Source: an uncultured Jannaschia sp. (GTDB lineage: Bacteria > Pseudomonadota > Alphaproteobacteria > Rhodobacterales > Rhodobacteraceae). From it: DNA of 64,000 bases. The stretch covers positions 248,001-312,000 of the forward strand of contig CANLTZ010000003.1 of NCBI GenBank assembly GCA_947494145.1, read 5' to 3'. Below are positions 24,577 through 34,751 of this stretch, one piece after another. Position numbers and translations under genes: made by a program. The notes below the pieces were generated by a model. It was given only the letters and a program-made list of their open reading frames with translations, was not told where the DNA came from and did not search any database. Position 1 is the stretch's first letter, and the number at the start of each line of letters is the position of its first letter.

Positions 24577-27500
24577 TCAGCTACAGCCAGACGTCCCGCC
24601 GCAGGTGTTGCACTTCATGCAGGTGCCGTTGCGCACCAGCGTGTAGTTGCCGCATTCCCCGCAGGCTTCGCCTTCATAGCCCTGCATCTTCGCCTTGGTG
24701 CGCGCATCCATGGCAGAGGCCACCGCAACGGTCGCGGTTTCCGTGGTCTGCGCAACGAAAGCCGTCTGCGCCTCGGCCATGCCGCCCGCACCCGCGATTT
24801 CCGCGGCCACCCGGTCGGCCCCGCCGCGCAGCGCGACCAAGTCGCTGGGCAGACGCTTGCGCAGATAGCCCGACGACGTGACCTGCTTGATCACCTCAAG
24901 GGATTTCGACGCAGAGCTTTCGCCCACCGGGCCCAGATTGCCGTCGCCGCCTTCGGGCGCCTCGGGCTCGCCCAAGCTGTCGAAGCTCGTGCCTTGGGGC
25001 TTCACATGGGCCAGGTCTTCACGGTCCAGATAGCTGACGGCCAATTCGCGGAAGATATAGTCCAGCACCGACGTCGCGTTCTTGATGGAATCGTTGCCCT
25101 GGACCATGCCCGCGGGCTCGAATTTGGTGAACGTGAAGGCATCCACGAATTCTTCCAGCGGCACACCGTATTGCAGACCCACCGACACGGCGATGGCGAA
25201 GTTGTTCATCATCGCCCGGAAGCCTGCGCCTTCCTTGTGCATGTCGATGAAGATTTCGCCTAGCGTCCCGTCCTTATACTCGCCGGTGCGCAGATAGACC
25301 TTGTGGCCGCCCACCACCGCCTTCTGGGTATAGCCCTTGCGTCGCTCGGGAAGCTTCTCCCGCGCGGCCTTGAGGTATTCCTTGACGACGACCTTTTCGA
25401 TCACCTTCTCGGCCAGGACCTGCGCCTTTTCCTGCGGCGTGCCCGTTTCCAGCACCTCGGCGGCCTCGTCATCGTCTTCGACCAGCGCGGCGGCCAGCGG
25501 TTGCGACAGTTTGGAGCCATCGCGGTAAAGCGCATTGGCCTTCACGCCCAGCGACCAGGACAATTCATAGGCCTTCTGGCAATCTTCGATCGTGGCCGAA
25601 TTGGGCATGTTGATCGTCTTGGAAATCGCGCCAGAGATGAAGCTTTGGGCCGCGGCCATCATGTGGATGTGGCTGTCCACGCTCAAGAAGCGCTTGCCCT
25701 TCTTGCCGCAGGGATTGGCGCAATCGAACACGGTCAGATGCGCGTCCTTCAGGCCAGGCGCGCCCTCCAGCGTCATGGTCCCGCAGACATGGTCGTTGGC
25801 CGCCTCGATATCCTGCTTGGAGAAGCCAAGATGGCGCAGCAGGTCGAAGGTCGGATCGTTGAGCTTTTCAGCCGGGATGCCAAGGGTTTGGGTGCAGAAT
25901 TCTTCGCCCAGGGTCCATTGGTTGAAGACGAACCGGATGTCGAAGGCGCTCGGCAGCGCCGCTTCGATCTTGGCGATCTCTTCTTTGCCGAAACCGTGCC
26001 CGATCAGTGAGGTATGGTTGATCCCCGGCGCCTGACCAAGTGAGCCATGGCCCACCGCGTAGGCGATGATCTCACCGATCTCGCTTTCGCGGTAGCCCAG
26101 TTTGCGCAGGGCGGCAGGCACCGATTGGTTGATGATCTTGAAGTAGCCACCGCCGGCCAGCTTCTTGAACTTCACCAGGGCAAAGTCGGGCTCAATCCCC
26201 GTCGTGTCGCAATCCATGACCAGACCGATGGTGCCCGTGGGGGCGATCACGGTGGATTGCGCATTGCGGAAGCCGTGCTGTTCCCCCAGCGTCACCACGT
26301 CGTCCCAAACGGCCGCGGCCAGTTCGGTCAACCGCGTGTCGGGGCAGCCGTCGATGTCCAGCGCCACAGGCTTCACCGCGAGCTTTTCATAGCCGTCGGT
26401 CTTGCCCAGGGCCGCCACGCGGTGGTTGCGCATGACACGCTGCATGTGGTCGGCATTCTTGGCGTAGCCGGGGAACGGCCCCAACTCGCCCGCCATCTCC
26501 GCCGAGGTGGCGTAGGACACGCCGGTCATCACCGCCGTCAGCGCGCCACACAGAGCTCGGCCCTCACGGCTGTCATAGCCCAGACCCATATTCATCAGCA
26601 GGCCGCCGATATTGGCATAGCCCAGCCCCAGCGTGCGGAAATCGTAGGACCGCTGCGCAATTTCCTTCGACGGGAACTGCGCCATGGCGACGCTGATTTC
26701 CAGCGTGACCGTCCAAAGGCGCGACGCGTGCACATAAAGTTCGTGGTCGAAGCCCCCATCTTCCTTGAGAAACTTCAGCAGGTTCATCGACGCCAGGTTA
26801 CAGGCCGTGTCGTCCAGGAACATGTATTCGGAACACGGGTTGGACCCGCGGATCGCCCCATCTTCCGGGCAGGTGTGCCAGTCGTTCACCGTGTCGTGGA
26901 ACTGGATGCCCGGATCGGCGCAGGCCCAGGCGGCATGGCCCACCTTTTCCCACAGATCGCGCGCCTTGACCGTCTTTGCGACCTTCCCGTTCGTGCGGTT
27001 CGTCAGCTCCCAATCGGCGTCCTTTTCGACGGCGTGCAGGAAAGCGTTGGTCACCCGCACCGAGTTGTTGGAATTCTGGCCCGAGACGGAGCTATAGGCC
27101 TCGCTGTCCCAATCCGTGTCGTAGGTGGGGAATTCGATGCTGTCATAGCCCTGGCGCGCATATTGCAGCACCCGCATCACGTAAGCTTCGGGCACCATGG
27201 CCTTTTTGGCGGCGCGGATGGCGGATTTCAGACCTTCGTTCTTGGCCGGGTCCACGGCATCGTCCAGCTTGCCGTCCCAGGCGGTGACGGCGGCCATGAC
27301 CTTGTTCAACTCGGCCTGAGTTGATTTCGAGCCTGCGACGAGGGCCGCGACCTTTTGTTCTTCGATGACCTTCCAGTCGATGAAGGCTTCGATATCGGGG
27401 TGGTCCATATCGACGATGACCATCTTGGCCGCCCGCCGCGTCGTGCCACCCGACTTGATGGCTCCCGCCGCGCGGTCGCCGATCTTGAGGAAGCCCATCA

Positions 27501-28260
27501 AACCGCTGGACTTGCCGCCGCCAGAAAGGGCTTCCCCTTCGCCGCGCAAGTGACTGAAATTCGTACCGGTGCCGGACCCATACTTGAACAGACGCGCCTC
27601 GCGGACCCAAAGGTCCATGATGCCGCCATCGTTCACCAGATCGTCGGCGACGGATTGGATGAAGCACGCATGGGGCTGCGGGTGTTCATAGCTGGACTTG
27701 GACCGCGTCAGCTTGCCCGTGGCCGGGTCGACATAGTGGTGACCCTGGGCAGGCCCGTCGATGCCGTAGGCCCAATGCAGCCCGGTGTTGAACCATTGCG
27801 GCGAGTTCGGCGCGCCCATCTGGCGGGCCAGCATCACGCGCATTTCGTCGAAATAAGCCTGCGCGTCGGCTTCGGAGCTAAAATAGCCACCCTTCCAGCC
27901 CCAATAGGCCCAAGCCCCGGCCAAGCGGTCGAACACCTGCTTGGACGAGGTTTCGCCACCGAAACGTTCGTCTTCGGGCAACTCGGCCAGCGCGGCTTCG
28001 TCGGCCACGGACCGCCAAAGGAAGCTCGGAACCCCCTTTTCACGCACCTTCTTGAGACGGGCAGGCACACCGGCCTTGCGGAAATACTTCTGCGCGATGA
28101 CGTCGGAGGCGACTTGGCTCCACCCCTCGGGGATTTCCACGGCATCCAGCTTGAAGACCACCGTGCCATCCGGATTGCGGATTTCGCTCGTCGTGGTTGT
28201 AAAGGCCAATGCCGCGTAGGCGTCCTTGCCCACTTCCGTCAGTTTCCGCTCAATCCGCAT
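24577..28260 (-). CDS. nrdJ: Adenosylcobalamin-dependent (class II) ribonucleotide reductase
   Basis: Makes deoxyribonucleotides with adenosylcobalamin as radical source, so it works with or without oxygen. 1227 residues, the large alphaproteobacterial form. Visible parts: '[21 protein letters not shown]', '[14 protein letters not shown]', the active-site region '[25 protein letters not shown]', '[21 protein letters not shown]', and the C-terminal Cys-rich zinc-finger-like tail '[23 protein letters not shown]', which re-reduces the active site. ATG at 28260 starts the conserved '[18 protein letters not shown]'; the frame continues upstream without homology. No convincing cobalamin riboswitch was found in the leader. 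Confidence 0.96.
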   Translation of the reverse strand: MRIERKLTEVGKDAYAALAFTTTTSEIRNPDGTVVFKLDAVEIPEGWSQVASDVIAQKYFRKAGVPARLKKVREKGVPSFLWRSVADEAALAELPEDERFGGETSSKQVFDRLAGAWAYWGWKGGYFSSEADAQAYFDEMRVMLARQMGAPNSPQWFNTGLHWAYGIDGPAQGHHYVDPATGKLTRSKSSYEHPQPHACFIQSVADDLVNDGGIMDLWVREARLFKYGSGTGTNFSHLRGEGEALSGGGKSSGLMGFLKIGDRAAGAIKSGGTTRRAAKMVIVDMDHPDIEAFIDWKVIEEQKVAALVAGSKSTQAELNKVMAAVTAWDGKLDDAVDPAKNEGLKSAIRAAKKAMVPEAYVMRVLQYARQGYDSIEFPTYDTDWDSEAYSSVSGQNSNNSVRVTNAFLHAVEKDADWELTNRTNGKVAKTVKARDLWEKVGHAAWACADPGIQFHDTVNDWHTCPEDGAIRGSNPCSEYMFLDDTACNLASMNLLKFLKEDGGFDHELYVHASRLWTVTLEISVAMAQFPSKEIAQRSYDFRTLGLGYANIGGLLMNMGLGYDSREGRALCGALTAVMTGVSYATSAEMAGELGPFPGYAKNADHMQRVMRNHRVAALGKTDGYEKLAVKPVALDIDGCPDTRLTELAAAVWDDVVTLGEQHGFRNAQSTVIAPTGTIGLVMDCDTTGIEPDFALVKFKKLAGGGYFKIINQSVPAALRKLGYRESEIGEIIAYAVGHGSLGQAPGINHTSLIGHGFGKEEIAKIEAALPSAFDIRFVFNQWTLGEEFCTQTLGIPAEKLNDPTFDLLRHLGFSKQDIEAANDHVCGTMTLEGAPGLKDAHLTVFDCANPCGKKGKRFLSVDSHIHMMAAAQSFISGAISKTINMPNSATIEDCQKAYELSWSLGVKANALYRDGSKLSQPLAAALVEDDDEAAEVLETGTPQEKAQVLAEKVIEKVVVKEYLKAAREKLPERRKGYTQKAVVGGHKVYLRTGEYKDGTLGEIFIDMHKEGAGFRAMMNNFAIAVSVGLQYGVPLEEFVDAFTFTKFEPAGMVQGNDSIKNATSVLDYIFRELAVSYLDREDLAHVKPQGTSFDSLGEPEAPEGGDGNLGPVGESSASKSLEVIKQVTSSGYLRKRLPSDLVALRGGADRVAAEIAGAGGMAEAQTAFVAQTTETATVAVASAMDARTKAKMQGYEGEACGECGNYTLVRNGTCMKCNTCGGTSGCS

Positions 28261-28761
28261 GATAGCTCCCCGTCCGCGCTTCCAAAGTTTGCAAAATGAG
28301 ACGCCTGTTGCCCGTCTCGGTACCGTCTTCCCTCGTCCCGACCAGCAGCCCCCAGACACATCTTTCCCGGTCGCGGCCCGACCGGGTCGCGAGGAACTAT
28401 CTGTAGGAGGCGGCTGCCCGATCCTCACATGCGGGGCCACTACATTTGGTGGCACCTCTGCACGGCGATACTAATGGCTGATTAATCCTGCCTGCGTCAA
28501 TGTGGATATCGGGGATATTCCAGAATCTTTGCTGTTGACGGAACATCGGCGATTCGCCGCCTCGGGGGTTCGCGGCGAACTCTTTTCTTGTCATGCAGTT
28601 AGAGAGATGGGGTGACCTGCCGCAGGGCCTCTGGCGCCGTGACCTGACGGCCACGTTTCAGCGCCATACAAGATAGTCCACAGGTTCTTAAGCGCGGGGC
28701 CATCGGCCCCACCCTTGGGGCCGATACGAATGAGATTCGATTTGGCGCGGGGGGGGCGACG
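28261..28761. other. nrdJ leader and intergenic region with a stem-loop
   Basis: No gene seen. The minus strand carries the nrdJ upstream region; an imperfect inverted repeat (TGGATAT at 28503-28509, ATATTCCA at 28515-28522) and a TTGACG near 28490 may belong to its promoter or an NrdR-like operator, both weak. At 28703-28724 TCGGCCCC pairs with GGGGCCGA around ACCCTT, an 8-bp stem that probably marks the 3' end of the PilJ-domain gene, though without a T run. Confidence 0.4.
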
Positions 28762-29703
28762 TCAGCCGCCATTCGCCTCATAATCGTGCTTGGAGAACGC
28801 AACGTAAAGATGAACGATGTCTTCAAGCTCATACATCTTCTTGTTGAGAAGGGCGTAAAGCTCTTCCTTTTCCACCTCGCCAATGGTGCCCGCTTTCACC
28901 AACTCCATATGGCCCTGGACGATGCTCCAATCTGCCAGCACCCCTTCCAGCGCATAGCGGATACCGGGTGTCGGCGCGGGCGGGATGCTCAGCGACGGCA
29001 TCCCGTCGTGAAGCGCGCGGATGCCCAATTCGAACATGTCCTTTGATTCGATCAGTGCCGTGACCCGATCGTCCGAGCGGTTGCCCGTCCAAATCTCACA
29101 CGCTTCCTTGGCCATCTTCTGCGTCAGCATCGCTTGGCGACCAACGATATCCATCAAGATGGCATCAACCTGCATCAGATCCACGGGGTTGGAATATTCC
29201 CCACTCAGTTCAGACAGAAGATGGTCCGACGTGGCATAAAGCAGCTCGCTCTCGGCCTTGATGGTTGCCAGCGCTGCGCTGTCACTTGGGTCTTCCATCA
29301 GCACGCGAACGGCGGCTTCGGTCACGGCCCATTCGGCATCCAGCGTGTCGAGGTCTTCCAGAATGACGCGGTCGGTTTCTTCGCCCAAGATCTTCAGGCT
29401 TTCATCCCCATGGCGCAGCGCGGCGGTGATCTGGATAAAGTCTTCCTTCGCCTCGATCATCAGCTTGCGGCTTTGGTCGGGCGCGATACCACCGGCCAGA
29501 TGGCACGCCGCCGACGCCACTTCGTGGCTCAACGTGCGCAGACGGTCGGCCGCTTCCAGACGTTCGGACGCGCCGGGATCAGGGGCAAAACGCACATCCA
29601 CAAGCTGGTCAGCCCGGGCGGGCAACGCGATGGCCGCGCCGCTGAGGGCCAGCGCGGCGACAAGGGGCCGAATGGCGCCGGTCTTAGAAATGAGGGGGGT
29701 CAT
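28762..29703 (-). CDS. Secreted PilJ-like (type IV pili methyl-accepting N-domain) protein
   Basis: A 313-residue periplasmic protein. Signal peptide at residues ~1-31 ('GAIRPLVAALALSGAAIALPARA'). The mature part has two PilJ-like helical modules: 'RLRTLSHEVASAACHLAGGI' and 'GRQAMLTQKMAKEACEIWTG', whose R/Q-x-x-x-L-(S/T)-Q/H-x-(M/V)-A-K pattern is typical of the sensory region of NarX/PilJ receptors. No membrane anchor after the signal and no signalling domain, so it would act as a free periplasmic sensor or binding protein. The ATG at 29703 gives the signal peptide; ORF extension to 29793 is not supported. Function unknown. Confidence 0.75.
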   Translation of the reverse strand: MTPLISKTGAIRPLVAALALSGAAIALPARADQLVDVRFAPDPGASERLEAADRLRTLSHEVASAACHLAGGIAPDQSRKLMIEAKEDFIQITAALRHGDESLKILGEETDRVILEDLDTLDAEWAVTEAAVRVLMEDPSDSAALATIKAESELLYATSDHLLSELSGEYSNPVDLMQVDAILMDIVGRQAMLTQKMAKEACEIWTGNRSDDRVTALIESKDMFELGIRALHDGMPSLSIPPAPTPGIRYALEGVLADWSIVQGHMELVKAGTIGEVEKEELYALLNKKMYELEDIVHLYVAFSKHDYEANGG

Positions 29704-30026
29704 CTCAAGTCTCCCAAACAAGAACCGCACATGATGCCTCACGCAGGGGAGATTCGGCCGCGCGGTGAAAACAGATTTACAATGCAGCACCAAAAACTAG
29801 GGAAAGCTGACGAAAATGAGGCAAGCGAACCGCCGGACCCAGACCCAGGCGCGTTCCCGCCAAGCGCGATCTCGGGAAAGTCCGTCACATTTTATCTTTG
29901 TCGAAGTCCAGAACTGCCCGCCCGCTTGGGACTGAGCCCGGCTTGGAAAGCCTCTGGGCCACCACGCGCGGCGTCGTGCTATGCGACCGGACGGAAGCCG
30001 TCCCGCCCGCACATATTTCGAAGATG
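29704..30026. other. Intergenic region between PilJ-domain gene and tRNA-Pro
   Basis: No gene seen. A 6-bp hairpin (GGACGG 29989-29994, CCGTCC 29998-30003) lies downstream of tRNA-Pro on the minus strand and may help terminate it. Confidence 0.3.
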
Positions 30027-30103
30027 TGGTCGGGGCGGCGAGATTCGAACTCACGACCCCCTGTACCCAAAACAGGTGCGCTACCAGACTGCGCCACGCC
30101 CCG
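30027..30103 (-). tRNA. tRNA-Pro (anticodon TGG)
   Basis: 77 nt with encoded CCA. Acceptor CGGGGCG/CGCCCCG, anticodon stem CCTGT/ACAGG around loop TTTGGGT (anticodon TGG), T arm GAGTTCGAATC. Its upstream side carries a decayed copy of a palindromic repeat. Confidence 0.95.
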
Positions 30104-30119
30104 ACACGGGCCGCTTAAC

Positions 30120-30161
30120 GCGGTTTTCGAGGAACCTGAACCAGTATTTTTGAAAAACGTC
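30120..30161 (+). repeat. Half copy of the MITE-like palindromic repeat
   Basis: The 42 bases beginning GCGGTTTTCGAGG align without gaps to the right terminal arm of the element at 55524-55634 (about 34 of 43 positions identical, counting one base further). The second arm is not recognisable. It begins 16 bp upstream of the tRNA-Pro 5' end, so it probably overlaps that gene's promoter region. Confidence 0.6.
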
Positions 30162-30285
30162 CCGACATCGCATGAATGCTGCACCGGTTCTGACCAGCTG
30201 GGGAAGCGTTGCGGCACGTTTCGCGAAACAGGTGCTGCCGCCGCGAAAACCGCCCGGAACCCCGATCAATCTTGAAACAGGCCCG

Positions 30286-30753
30286 TCAGGGACAAGGCCA
30301 AAGCGCCCCGTCTTGCGGCAAGGCGGGGTTGCGCACTTCGTCGCCCACCTCGATTCCGAATTCCCGCGCCAACCCGCCATTGATCTCAAGAACCGCGATG
30401 GACGGACCGTCGGACCGGATCGGCGTCTCATCCCCGGGGATCGCATTCTCATGGATCTTGAGGATGCGGCCATCCGCCTCGATGAAGATCATATCCAGCG
30501 GGATCAGTGTGTTACGCATCCAAAAGGCCGTTTCCTGCGCCTCGGGATAGATAAACAACATCCCCGCCAGCCGTGCCATTTCCTCGCGGAACATCAGACC
30601 GCGGGTCTGTTCCGCGGGTGTCACGGCCAGTTCGACGCGAAATCCGATGGTGCCGAAATCACCACGAATATCAACGCGATCTGCTTCACAATCCGCAAAT
30701 ACAGGGGTCGCCGCCAGGAACAGAACCGCCGTCAGGCGGTGTAATATTCCCAT
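30286..30753 (-). CDS. Secreted DUF192-family protein
   Basis: A 155-residue protein with a signal peptide ('[20 protein letters not shown]', mature start 'DCEADRV'). The body matches the DUF192 fold: '[18 protein letters not shown]', '[34 protein letters not shown]', '[18 protein letters not shown]'. Function of the family is unknown; it is periplasmic. The ATG at 30753 lies 22 bp inside the 3' end of the cold-shock gene, so the two genes overlap and are probably co-expressed. Confidence 0.85.
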   Translation of the reverse strand: MGILHRLTAVLFLAATPVFADCEADRVDIRGDFGTIGFRVELAVTPAEQTRGLMFREEMARLAGMLFIYPEAQETAFWMRNTLIPLDMIFIEADGRILKIHENAIPGDETPIRSDGPSIAVLEINGGLAREFGIEVGDEVRNPALPQDGALWPCP

Positions 30754-31250
30754 CTGCGTACCTCGACTGCCAACCTGCCCCGCGCGCCATCCATGGCGCG
30801 GATGCAGATTGCCTCGCCCGGCAGCAGATCCGCAAGGCCGAAGCGGCGCAGAACCTCCACATGGACAAAAATATCCTGAGGCGAGCCGAAGACATTGGCA
30901 AAGCCAAACCCCTTGGCCTTGTCGAACCATTTCACCCGTGCGGGCAGATATGGCGCGTCATCGGGAATATCCTGCATGTATTCCGGCGTGCTCAGCCCGG
31001 TGGCTTCGTCTTCCGGCGGACGCTCAATCGACAGCACCTCCACGGCCTGCAAACCGCGTGGGCTGGACTGGAACGTCAGACGGATTCGGCTGCCATCGGC
31101 GACTGAACTCTGCCCGAAACTTCGCAATACGTTTAGGTGCAACAACACATCGCGGTCGACTTCGTCGGAAACGACGAACCCGAAGCCCCGTACATTATCA
31201 AACCATTTAACCGTGCCTTCGATTGCCTGCACGCTGACATCTTGATCCAT
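30732..31250 (-). CDS. Double cold-shock-domain protein
   Basis: A 172-residue nucleic-acid-binding protein with two CspA-like OB folds: '[19 protein letters not shown]' (~12-32) and '[19 protein letters not shown]' (~104-124), each with RNP1 (GFGF) and a shifted RNP2 ('DVLLHLNVL', 'DIFVHVEVL'). An acidic linker (~75-100) separates them. Likely an RNA chaperone of the two-domain type common in alphaproteobacteria. I use the ATG at 31250; the GTG just before it is an alternative. Overlaps the DUF192 gene. Confidence 0.9.
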   Translation of the reverse strand: MDQDVSVQAIEGTVKWFDNVRGFGFVVSDEVDRDVLLHLNVLRSFGQSSVADGSRIRLTFQSSPRGLQAVEVLSIERPPEDEATGLSTPEYMQDIPDDAPYLPARVKWFDKAKGFGFANVFGSPQDIFVHVEVLRRFGLADLLPGEAICIRAMDGARGRLAVEVRRWEYYTA

Positions 31251-31408
31251 CACACTGGTCCCTTCACCCGATCGGGTCTTCTCGTGTGGCGCAGAACGAT
31301 GAACCCGATGCGGCCCTTTGCATCAAGGGTGTCGCCCCGTAAGGAAGCTAAATTGGCAGCTTTACCTTACGTAATGAGCGAAACATAGCCGATTCGAAGG
31401 GCAACTTT

Positions 31409-32017
31409 CTAGGGATTGAGCCTTTCAACGTGCCATTCAGTTTGCACGGGAGTGGTCCGAGACCAACGGAATCGGTCGTGAAGACGGAAGGGACCATCGG
31501 CCCAGAACTCTATTTCCACCGGCTTTATGCGAAACCCGCCCCAGAATGGCGGTCGTTTGGGGCTGGGGCCATGGGTCGCAGTCACCTTGGCCACTTCGGC
31601 CATCAAAGCACCCCGCCCGGCAAGCGGCTCCGACTGTCGGGACGCCCAGGCGCCCAGCCGAGACTGCAAACTGCGCGATGCGTAATAGGCATCGGCCTGG
31701 GCATCCTCGACCCGTTCGACGGGGCCGCGCACCCGCACCTGACGGCGCAGCGACTTCCAGTGCATCACAAAGGCGGCGCGCGGGTTGGCCGCAAGCTCCC
31801 TGCCCTTCTTGCCCTCGAAATTGGTGTAGAAGACGAAGGCATCCGCTTCGATTTCCTTCAGCAAAACCATGCGCACATTGGGCAAGCCGTCCGCATCCAC
31901 GGTGGACAGCGCAATGGCATTGGGGTCCTCGGGCTCCGTCCCGGTGGCTTCGTCCAGCCAGGCGCGGGCCAGCGCGAAGGGATCGTCGCCCGCAAAGATG
32001 CCTGTCCGATCGGCCAT
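31409..32017 (-). CDS. pdxH: Pyridoxamine 5'-phosphate oxidase
   Basis: FMN-dependent last step of pyridoxal-phosphate synthesis. 202 residues: '[21 protein letters not shown]', '[19 protein letters not shown]', 'ALVMHW'-type '[21 protein letters not shown]', '[19 protein letters not shown]', and the C-terminal 'RFRWSRT...W.VERLNP'. ATG at 32017 chosen as the usual N-terminus; divergent from fabI with 72 bp between. Confidence 0.95.
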   Translation of the reverse strand: MADRTGIFAGDDPFALARAWLDEATGTEPEDPNAIALSTVDADGLPNVRMVLLKEIEADAFVFYTNFEGKKGRELAANPRAAFVMHWKSLRRQVRVRGPVERVEDAQADAYYASRSLQSRLGAWASRQSEPLAGRGALMAEVAKVTATHGPSPKRPPFWGGFRIKPVEIEFWADGPFRLHDRFRWSRTTPVQTEWHVERLNP

Positions 32018-32089
32018 GAACGTGCCCCCAAGCTTGCTGCCCCAAGGGACTTGGCCTAAAGCCGATGACAAGACAAGCCGGAGGGGTCG

Positions 32090-32908
32090 ATGTCGGGCAT
32101 CATGCAGGGAAAACGCGGGCTAATCATGGGCCTCGCGAACGACAAATCCATCGCCTGGGGCATCGCGCGCGCCTGCGCCGCCCAAGGCGCGGAGCTTGCC
32201 TTCAGCTATCAGGGCGATGCGCTCAAGAAACGGGTTGACCCGCTGGCCGCGCAGCTTGGCTCGACCATCGTTCTGCCCTGCGATGTGGGCGACGGCGCCT
32301 CCATCGACAGCTTGTTCGACGGGCTGGCCGAGCATTGGGACAATCTGGATTTCGTCGTCCACGCCATCGGCTTTTCCGACAAGAACGAGCTGCGGGGGCG
32401 CTATATCGACACGTCACTCAATAACTTCTTGATGACAATGAATATTTCCGTTTTTTCTTTCACCGCCGTCATGCAGCGGGCCGAAAAGATGATGAAAAAC
32501 GGCGGCTCGGCGCTGACACTGTCCTATTACGGCTCCGAGAAGGTCATGCCCCATTACAACGTCATGGGGCTGGCGAAATCGGCGCTGGAAACCTCGGTCA
32601 AATACCTCGCCGAAGATCTGGGCCGCGACGGTATCCGCGTGAACGCCATCAGCGCGGGCACGATCAAGACGCTGGCCGCCAGCGGCATCGGCGATTTCCG
32701 CTACATCCTGAAGTGGAACGAATATAACGCGCCGCTGCGCCGCACGATCACCCAGGAAGAGGTCGGGCAATCCGCCATGTACCTTCTGTCGGACCTGTCT
32801 TCGGCCGTCACCGGCTCGATCCACCATGTGGATGCGGGCTACCACGTGATCGGCATGAAGAACCCCGAAGCCCCCGATATCGTGTTGGAGAAGAAGAAGC
32901 CCGTCTGA
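32090..32908 (+). CDS. fabI: Enoyl-ACP reductase (NADH), FabI type
   Basis: Reduces enoyl-ACP in the final step of each fatty acid elongation round. 272 residues of the SDR family with FabI-specific motifs: '[18 protein letters not shown]', '[18 protein letters not shown]', catalytic Tyr156-x6-Lys163 ('[13 protein letters not shown]') and 'GPIKTLA'-like '[14 protein letters not shown]'. GGAGGGG precedes the ATG. The stop shares bases with the next ATG (TGATG), so it heads an operon with two LysE exporters. Confidence 0.96.
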   Translation: MSGIMQGKRGLIMGLANDKSIAWGIARACAAQGAELAFSYQGDALKKRVDPLAAQLGSTIVLPCDVGDGASIDSLFDGLAEHWDNLDFVVHAIGFSDKNELRGRYIDTSLNNFLMTMNISVFSFTAVMQRAEKMMKNGGSALTLSYYGSEKVMPHYNVMGLAKSALETSVKYLAEDLGRDGIRVNAISAGTIKTLAASGIGDFRYILKWNEYNAPLRRTITQEEVGQSAMYLLSDLSSAVTGSIHHVDAGYHVIGMKNPEAPDIVLEKKKPV

Positions 32909-33522
32909 TGGAGACGCTGACCGTCGCCCACCTACTGGCCTTCAACGCGGCTTTGTTCGTGGCGGTGGCCTCGCCCGGACCCGCCTTTCTGGTCTGCACC
33001 CAGGCCAGCCTGACGGGCGGACGGCGCGACGGGGTGATGACGGGTGTGGGGCTGGGCATCATGGCGGGGCTTTGGACCTTGGCCGCGCTTTTGGGGCTTG
33101 AGGCGCTGTTTCTGGCCTTCCCCTATGCCTACACCGCCATGAAGATCGCGGGCGCTATCCTGGTGCTGTTCTTCGCCGTGCAAACCTGGCGCGGCGCGCG
33201 CAAGCCGCTGGACGCGGCCCCGCCCGTGTCGAAGAAGCGCGCCTTTCTGCGGGGCTTTCTGCTGAACCTGGGCAACCCGAAAAGCATCCTGTTCGCGGCG
33301 GGCGTCCTTCTGGTCATCTTTCCGCCGGGCCTGTCACCTTTTGAGATCGCCTTGATCACGCTCAACCAGATCGTGCTGGAAATCGCGGTCTATTCCGCCC
33401 TGGCCTTCCTGTTGAGCCGCGATGCCGTGCGGGCCAAATATCTGAGCTTCAAACCCCATCTGAGCCGCGTCATCGCCATCATCCTGGGCGGCCTTGGCCT
33501 GCGCCTGTTGGTGAGCCAATGA
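32908..33522 (+). CDS. LysE/RhtB-family amino-acid exporter 1
   Basis: 204 residues, about six membrane helices. N-terminus 'FNAALFVAVASPGPAFLVCTQASLTGGRRDGVMTG' carries the family's SPGP motif followed by a G-R-x-G-x-x-x-G turn; 'RGFLLNLGNPKSILFAAG' is the second conserved block. Exports small neutral or basic amino acids or related metabolites; the substrate cannot be read from sequence. Overlaps the next LysE gene by 4 bp; the two may act as separate exporters or as a pair. Confidence 0.88.
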   Translation: METLTVAHLLAFNAALFVAVASPGPAFLVCTQASLTGGRRDGVMTGVGLGIMAGLWTLAALLGLEALFLAFPYAYTAMKIAGAILVLFFAVQTWRGARKPLDAAPPVSKKRAFLRGFLLNLGNPKSILFAAGVLLVIFPPGLSPFEIALITLNQIVLEIAVYSALAFLLSRDAVRAKYLSFKPHLSRVIAIILGGLGLRLLVSQ

Positions 33523-34130
33523 CGGCGGCGGCGCTTCTGACGCTGGCAGGGCTGCAAGCGTTGATCGCCATGAGCCCGGGACCGGCGGGCGTTCTGTGCA
33601 TCAAGACCGCCGCCGCAGACGGCGCGCGGGCGGGCGTGGCGCTTGCCCTGGGCTTGGCGCTGGGCATCATCGTCTGGGCCATCGCGGCCATTGGCGGGCT
33701 GAGCCTTCTGTTCGAAGTGGCGCCCTATCTGCAGACGGCTTTTCGCATCATCGGCGCCGCCTTCCTGATCTGGATCGGCCTGATGCTGTGGCGCAATGCC
33801 GACGCCCCCATGCCCGAGGCGCGCGGGGTGCGCGGACGATCCGTGCTGGGGATGATCCGCCTGGGGATGGTCACGAACCTCGCCAACCCCAAGGCCCTGG
33901 CCTATTTCGCGGCGATCTTCACCGGCTTTCTGCCGACCGAGCCTGGCGCGCTGGACGCAGTCCTTATCCTGGGCACCGTCTTCGCGGTGGAGCTTGCCTG
34001 GTACACCGCCCTCGCCCTCGTCTTTTCCCGCCCGGGCCCGCGCCGCGCCTATGGACGCGCCAAGGCTTGGTTGGACCGCGTCTTCGGGGCCATCATCATG
34101 GCCCTGGGCGCCCGCATCGCCACACCTTGA
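33519..34130 (+). CDS. LysE/RhtB-family amino-acid exporter 2
   Basis: 203 residues, same family: 'LIAMSPGPAGVLCIKTAAADG' (MSPGP) and 'RLGMVTNLANPKALAYFAAIF'. Sequence differs clearly from its upstream neighbour, so this is an old duplication or an independent recruit. ATGA overlap with exporter 1. gpt follows after 18 bp. Confidence 0.87.
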   Translation: MTAAALLTLAGLQALIAMSPGPAGVLCIKTAAADGARAGVALALGLALGIIVWAIAAIGGLSLLFEVAPYLQTAFRIIGAAFLIWIGLMLWRNADAPMPEARGVRGRSVLGMIRLGMVTNLANPKALAYFAAIFTGFLPTEPGALDAVLILGTVFAVELAWYTALALVFSRPGPRRAYGRAKAWLDRVFGAIIMALGARIATP

Positions 34131-34148
34131 CGTCAGCCGGAGGGTTCC

Positions 34149-34655
34149 ATGGCCGCCACCCAACTTCCCCATGAAAAGGGTTTCCACATCAGCTGGGACC
34201 AGATCCACCGCGACAGCCGGGCGCTGGCCTGGCGGCTGGACGGGCGCGGCCCCGACAATGGCGCGTGGAAAGCCATCGTCGCCATCACCCGCGGCGGCAT
34301 GGCACCCGCCATGATCGTGGCCCGGGAACTGGACATCCGTCTGGTCGACACGATTTCGGTCAAATCCTACGACCACCAGACGCAAGGCGATGCGCAGGTG
34401 CTGTCAAAGCCCGACCCGGAAATGGTGGGCGACGGCACAGGCATCCTGGTGGTCGACGACCTGGTGGATTCGGGCAAGACGCTGGAAGTGGTGCGCGCCC
34501 TTTACCCCAAGGCGCATTTCGCAACCGTCTATGCCAAACCCAAGGGTGAGCCCATGGTGGACACGTTCATCACGGGGGTGAGCCAGGACACATGGATTTT
34601 CTTCCCCTGGGACATGGCGCTGCAATATGTGCAGCCCTATCGCGGGACGGATTGA
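34149..34655 (+). CDS. gpt: Xanthine(-guanine) phosphoribosyltransferase
   Basis: Purine salvage: transfers phosphoribose from PRPP to xanthine/guanine. 168 residues with '[22 protein letters not shown]' and the PRPP loop '[20 protein letters not shown]'; the C-terminal '[14 protein letters not shown]' is characteristic of alphaproteobacterial Gpt. Last gene of the fabI-lysE-lysE run; followed 21 bases later by a conserved palindrome/TTAA element. Confidence 0.93.
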   Translation: MAATQLPHEKGFHISWDQIHRDSRALAWRLDGRGPDNGAWKAIVAITRGGMAPAMIVARELDIRLVDTISVKSYDHQTQGDAQVLSKPDPEMVGDGTGILVVDDLVDSGKTLEVVRALYPKAHFATVYAKPKGEPMVDTFITGVSQDTWIFFPWDMALQYVQPYRGTD

Positions 34656-34676
34656 AGGGACATGTGTGCCCGGAAA

Positions 34677-34714
34677 TGTTTCGCACGCGAAACAATTTAT
34701 TAACAAAGGGTTAA
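34677..34714 (+). promoter_or_regulatory. Composite 3' element, copy 1: 18-bp palindrome + TTAA-N7-TTAA
   Basis: TGTTTCGCACGCGAAACA (34677-34694) is an 8-bp inverted repeat around AC. Five bases later TTAA-N7-TTAA (34700-34714) matches the CtrA recognition pattern. The same palindrome, the same 5-bp gap and the same TTAA-N7-TTAA arrangement recur at 50862-50825 after eda. Both copies follow a stop codon closely in the direction of the gene. Conserved spacing with variable filler suggests protein binding; CtrA as the partner is inference. Confidence 0.55.
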
Positions 34715-34751
34715 GTATCCGCCTGAGCTGTTTTGCATGTGATGCATCTGG

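Noticed and set aside
26047-27324. Long plus-strand open frame opposite nrdJ
   Set aside because: Antisense shadow of nrdJ; composition (His/Arg/Gly-rich) follows from the opposite strand's codon bias.
28261-28560. Cobalamin riboswitch in the nrdJ leader
   Set aside because: The leader has several GC hairpins but no convincing B12 box or the conserved core around it.
30218-30229. GTTTCGCGAAAC palindrome as a third composite element
   Set aside because: Shorter centre than TGTTTCGCACGCGAAACA and no TTAA-N7-TTAA box follows.
33390-34385. 331-codon minus-strand open frame opposite the LysE genes
   Set aside because: Antisense shadow; both plus-strand LysE genes have full family motifs.
34677-34694. 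parS site for ParB
   Set aside because: The palindrome resembles alphaproteobacterial parS (TGTTTCACGTGAAACA) but has two extra central bases, and no parAB or replication genes are near; exact 5-bp spacing to a TTAA box fits another role better.
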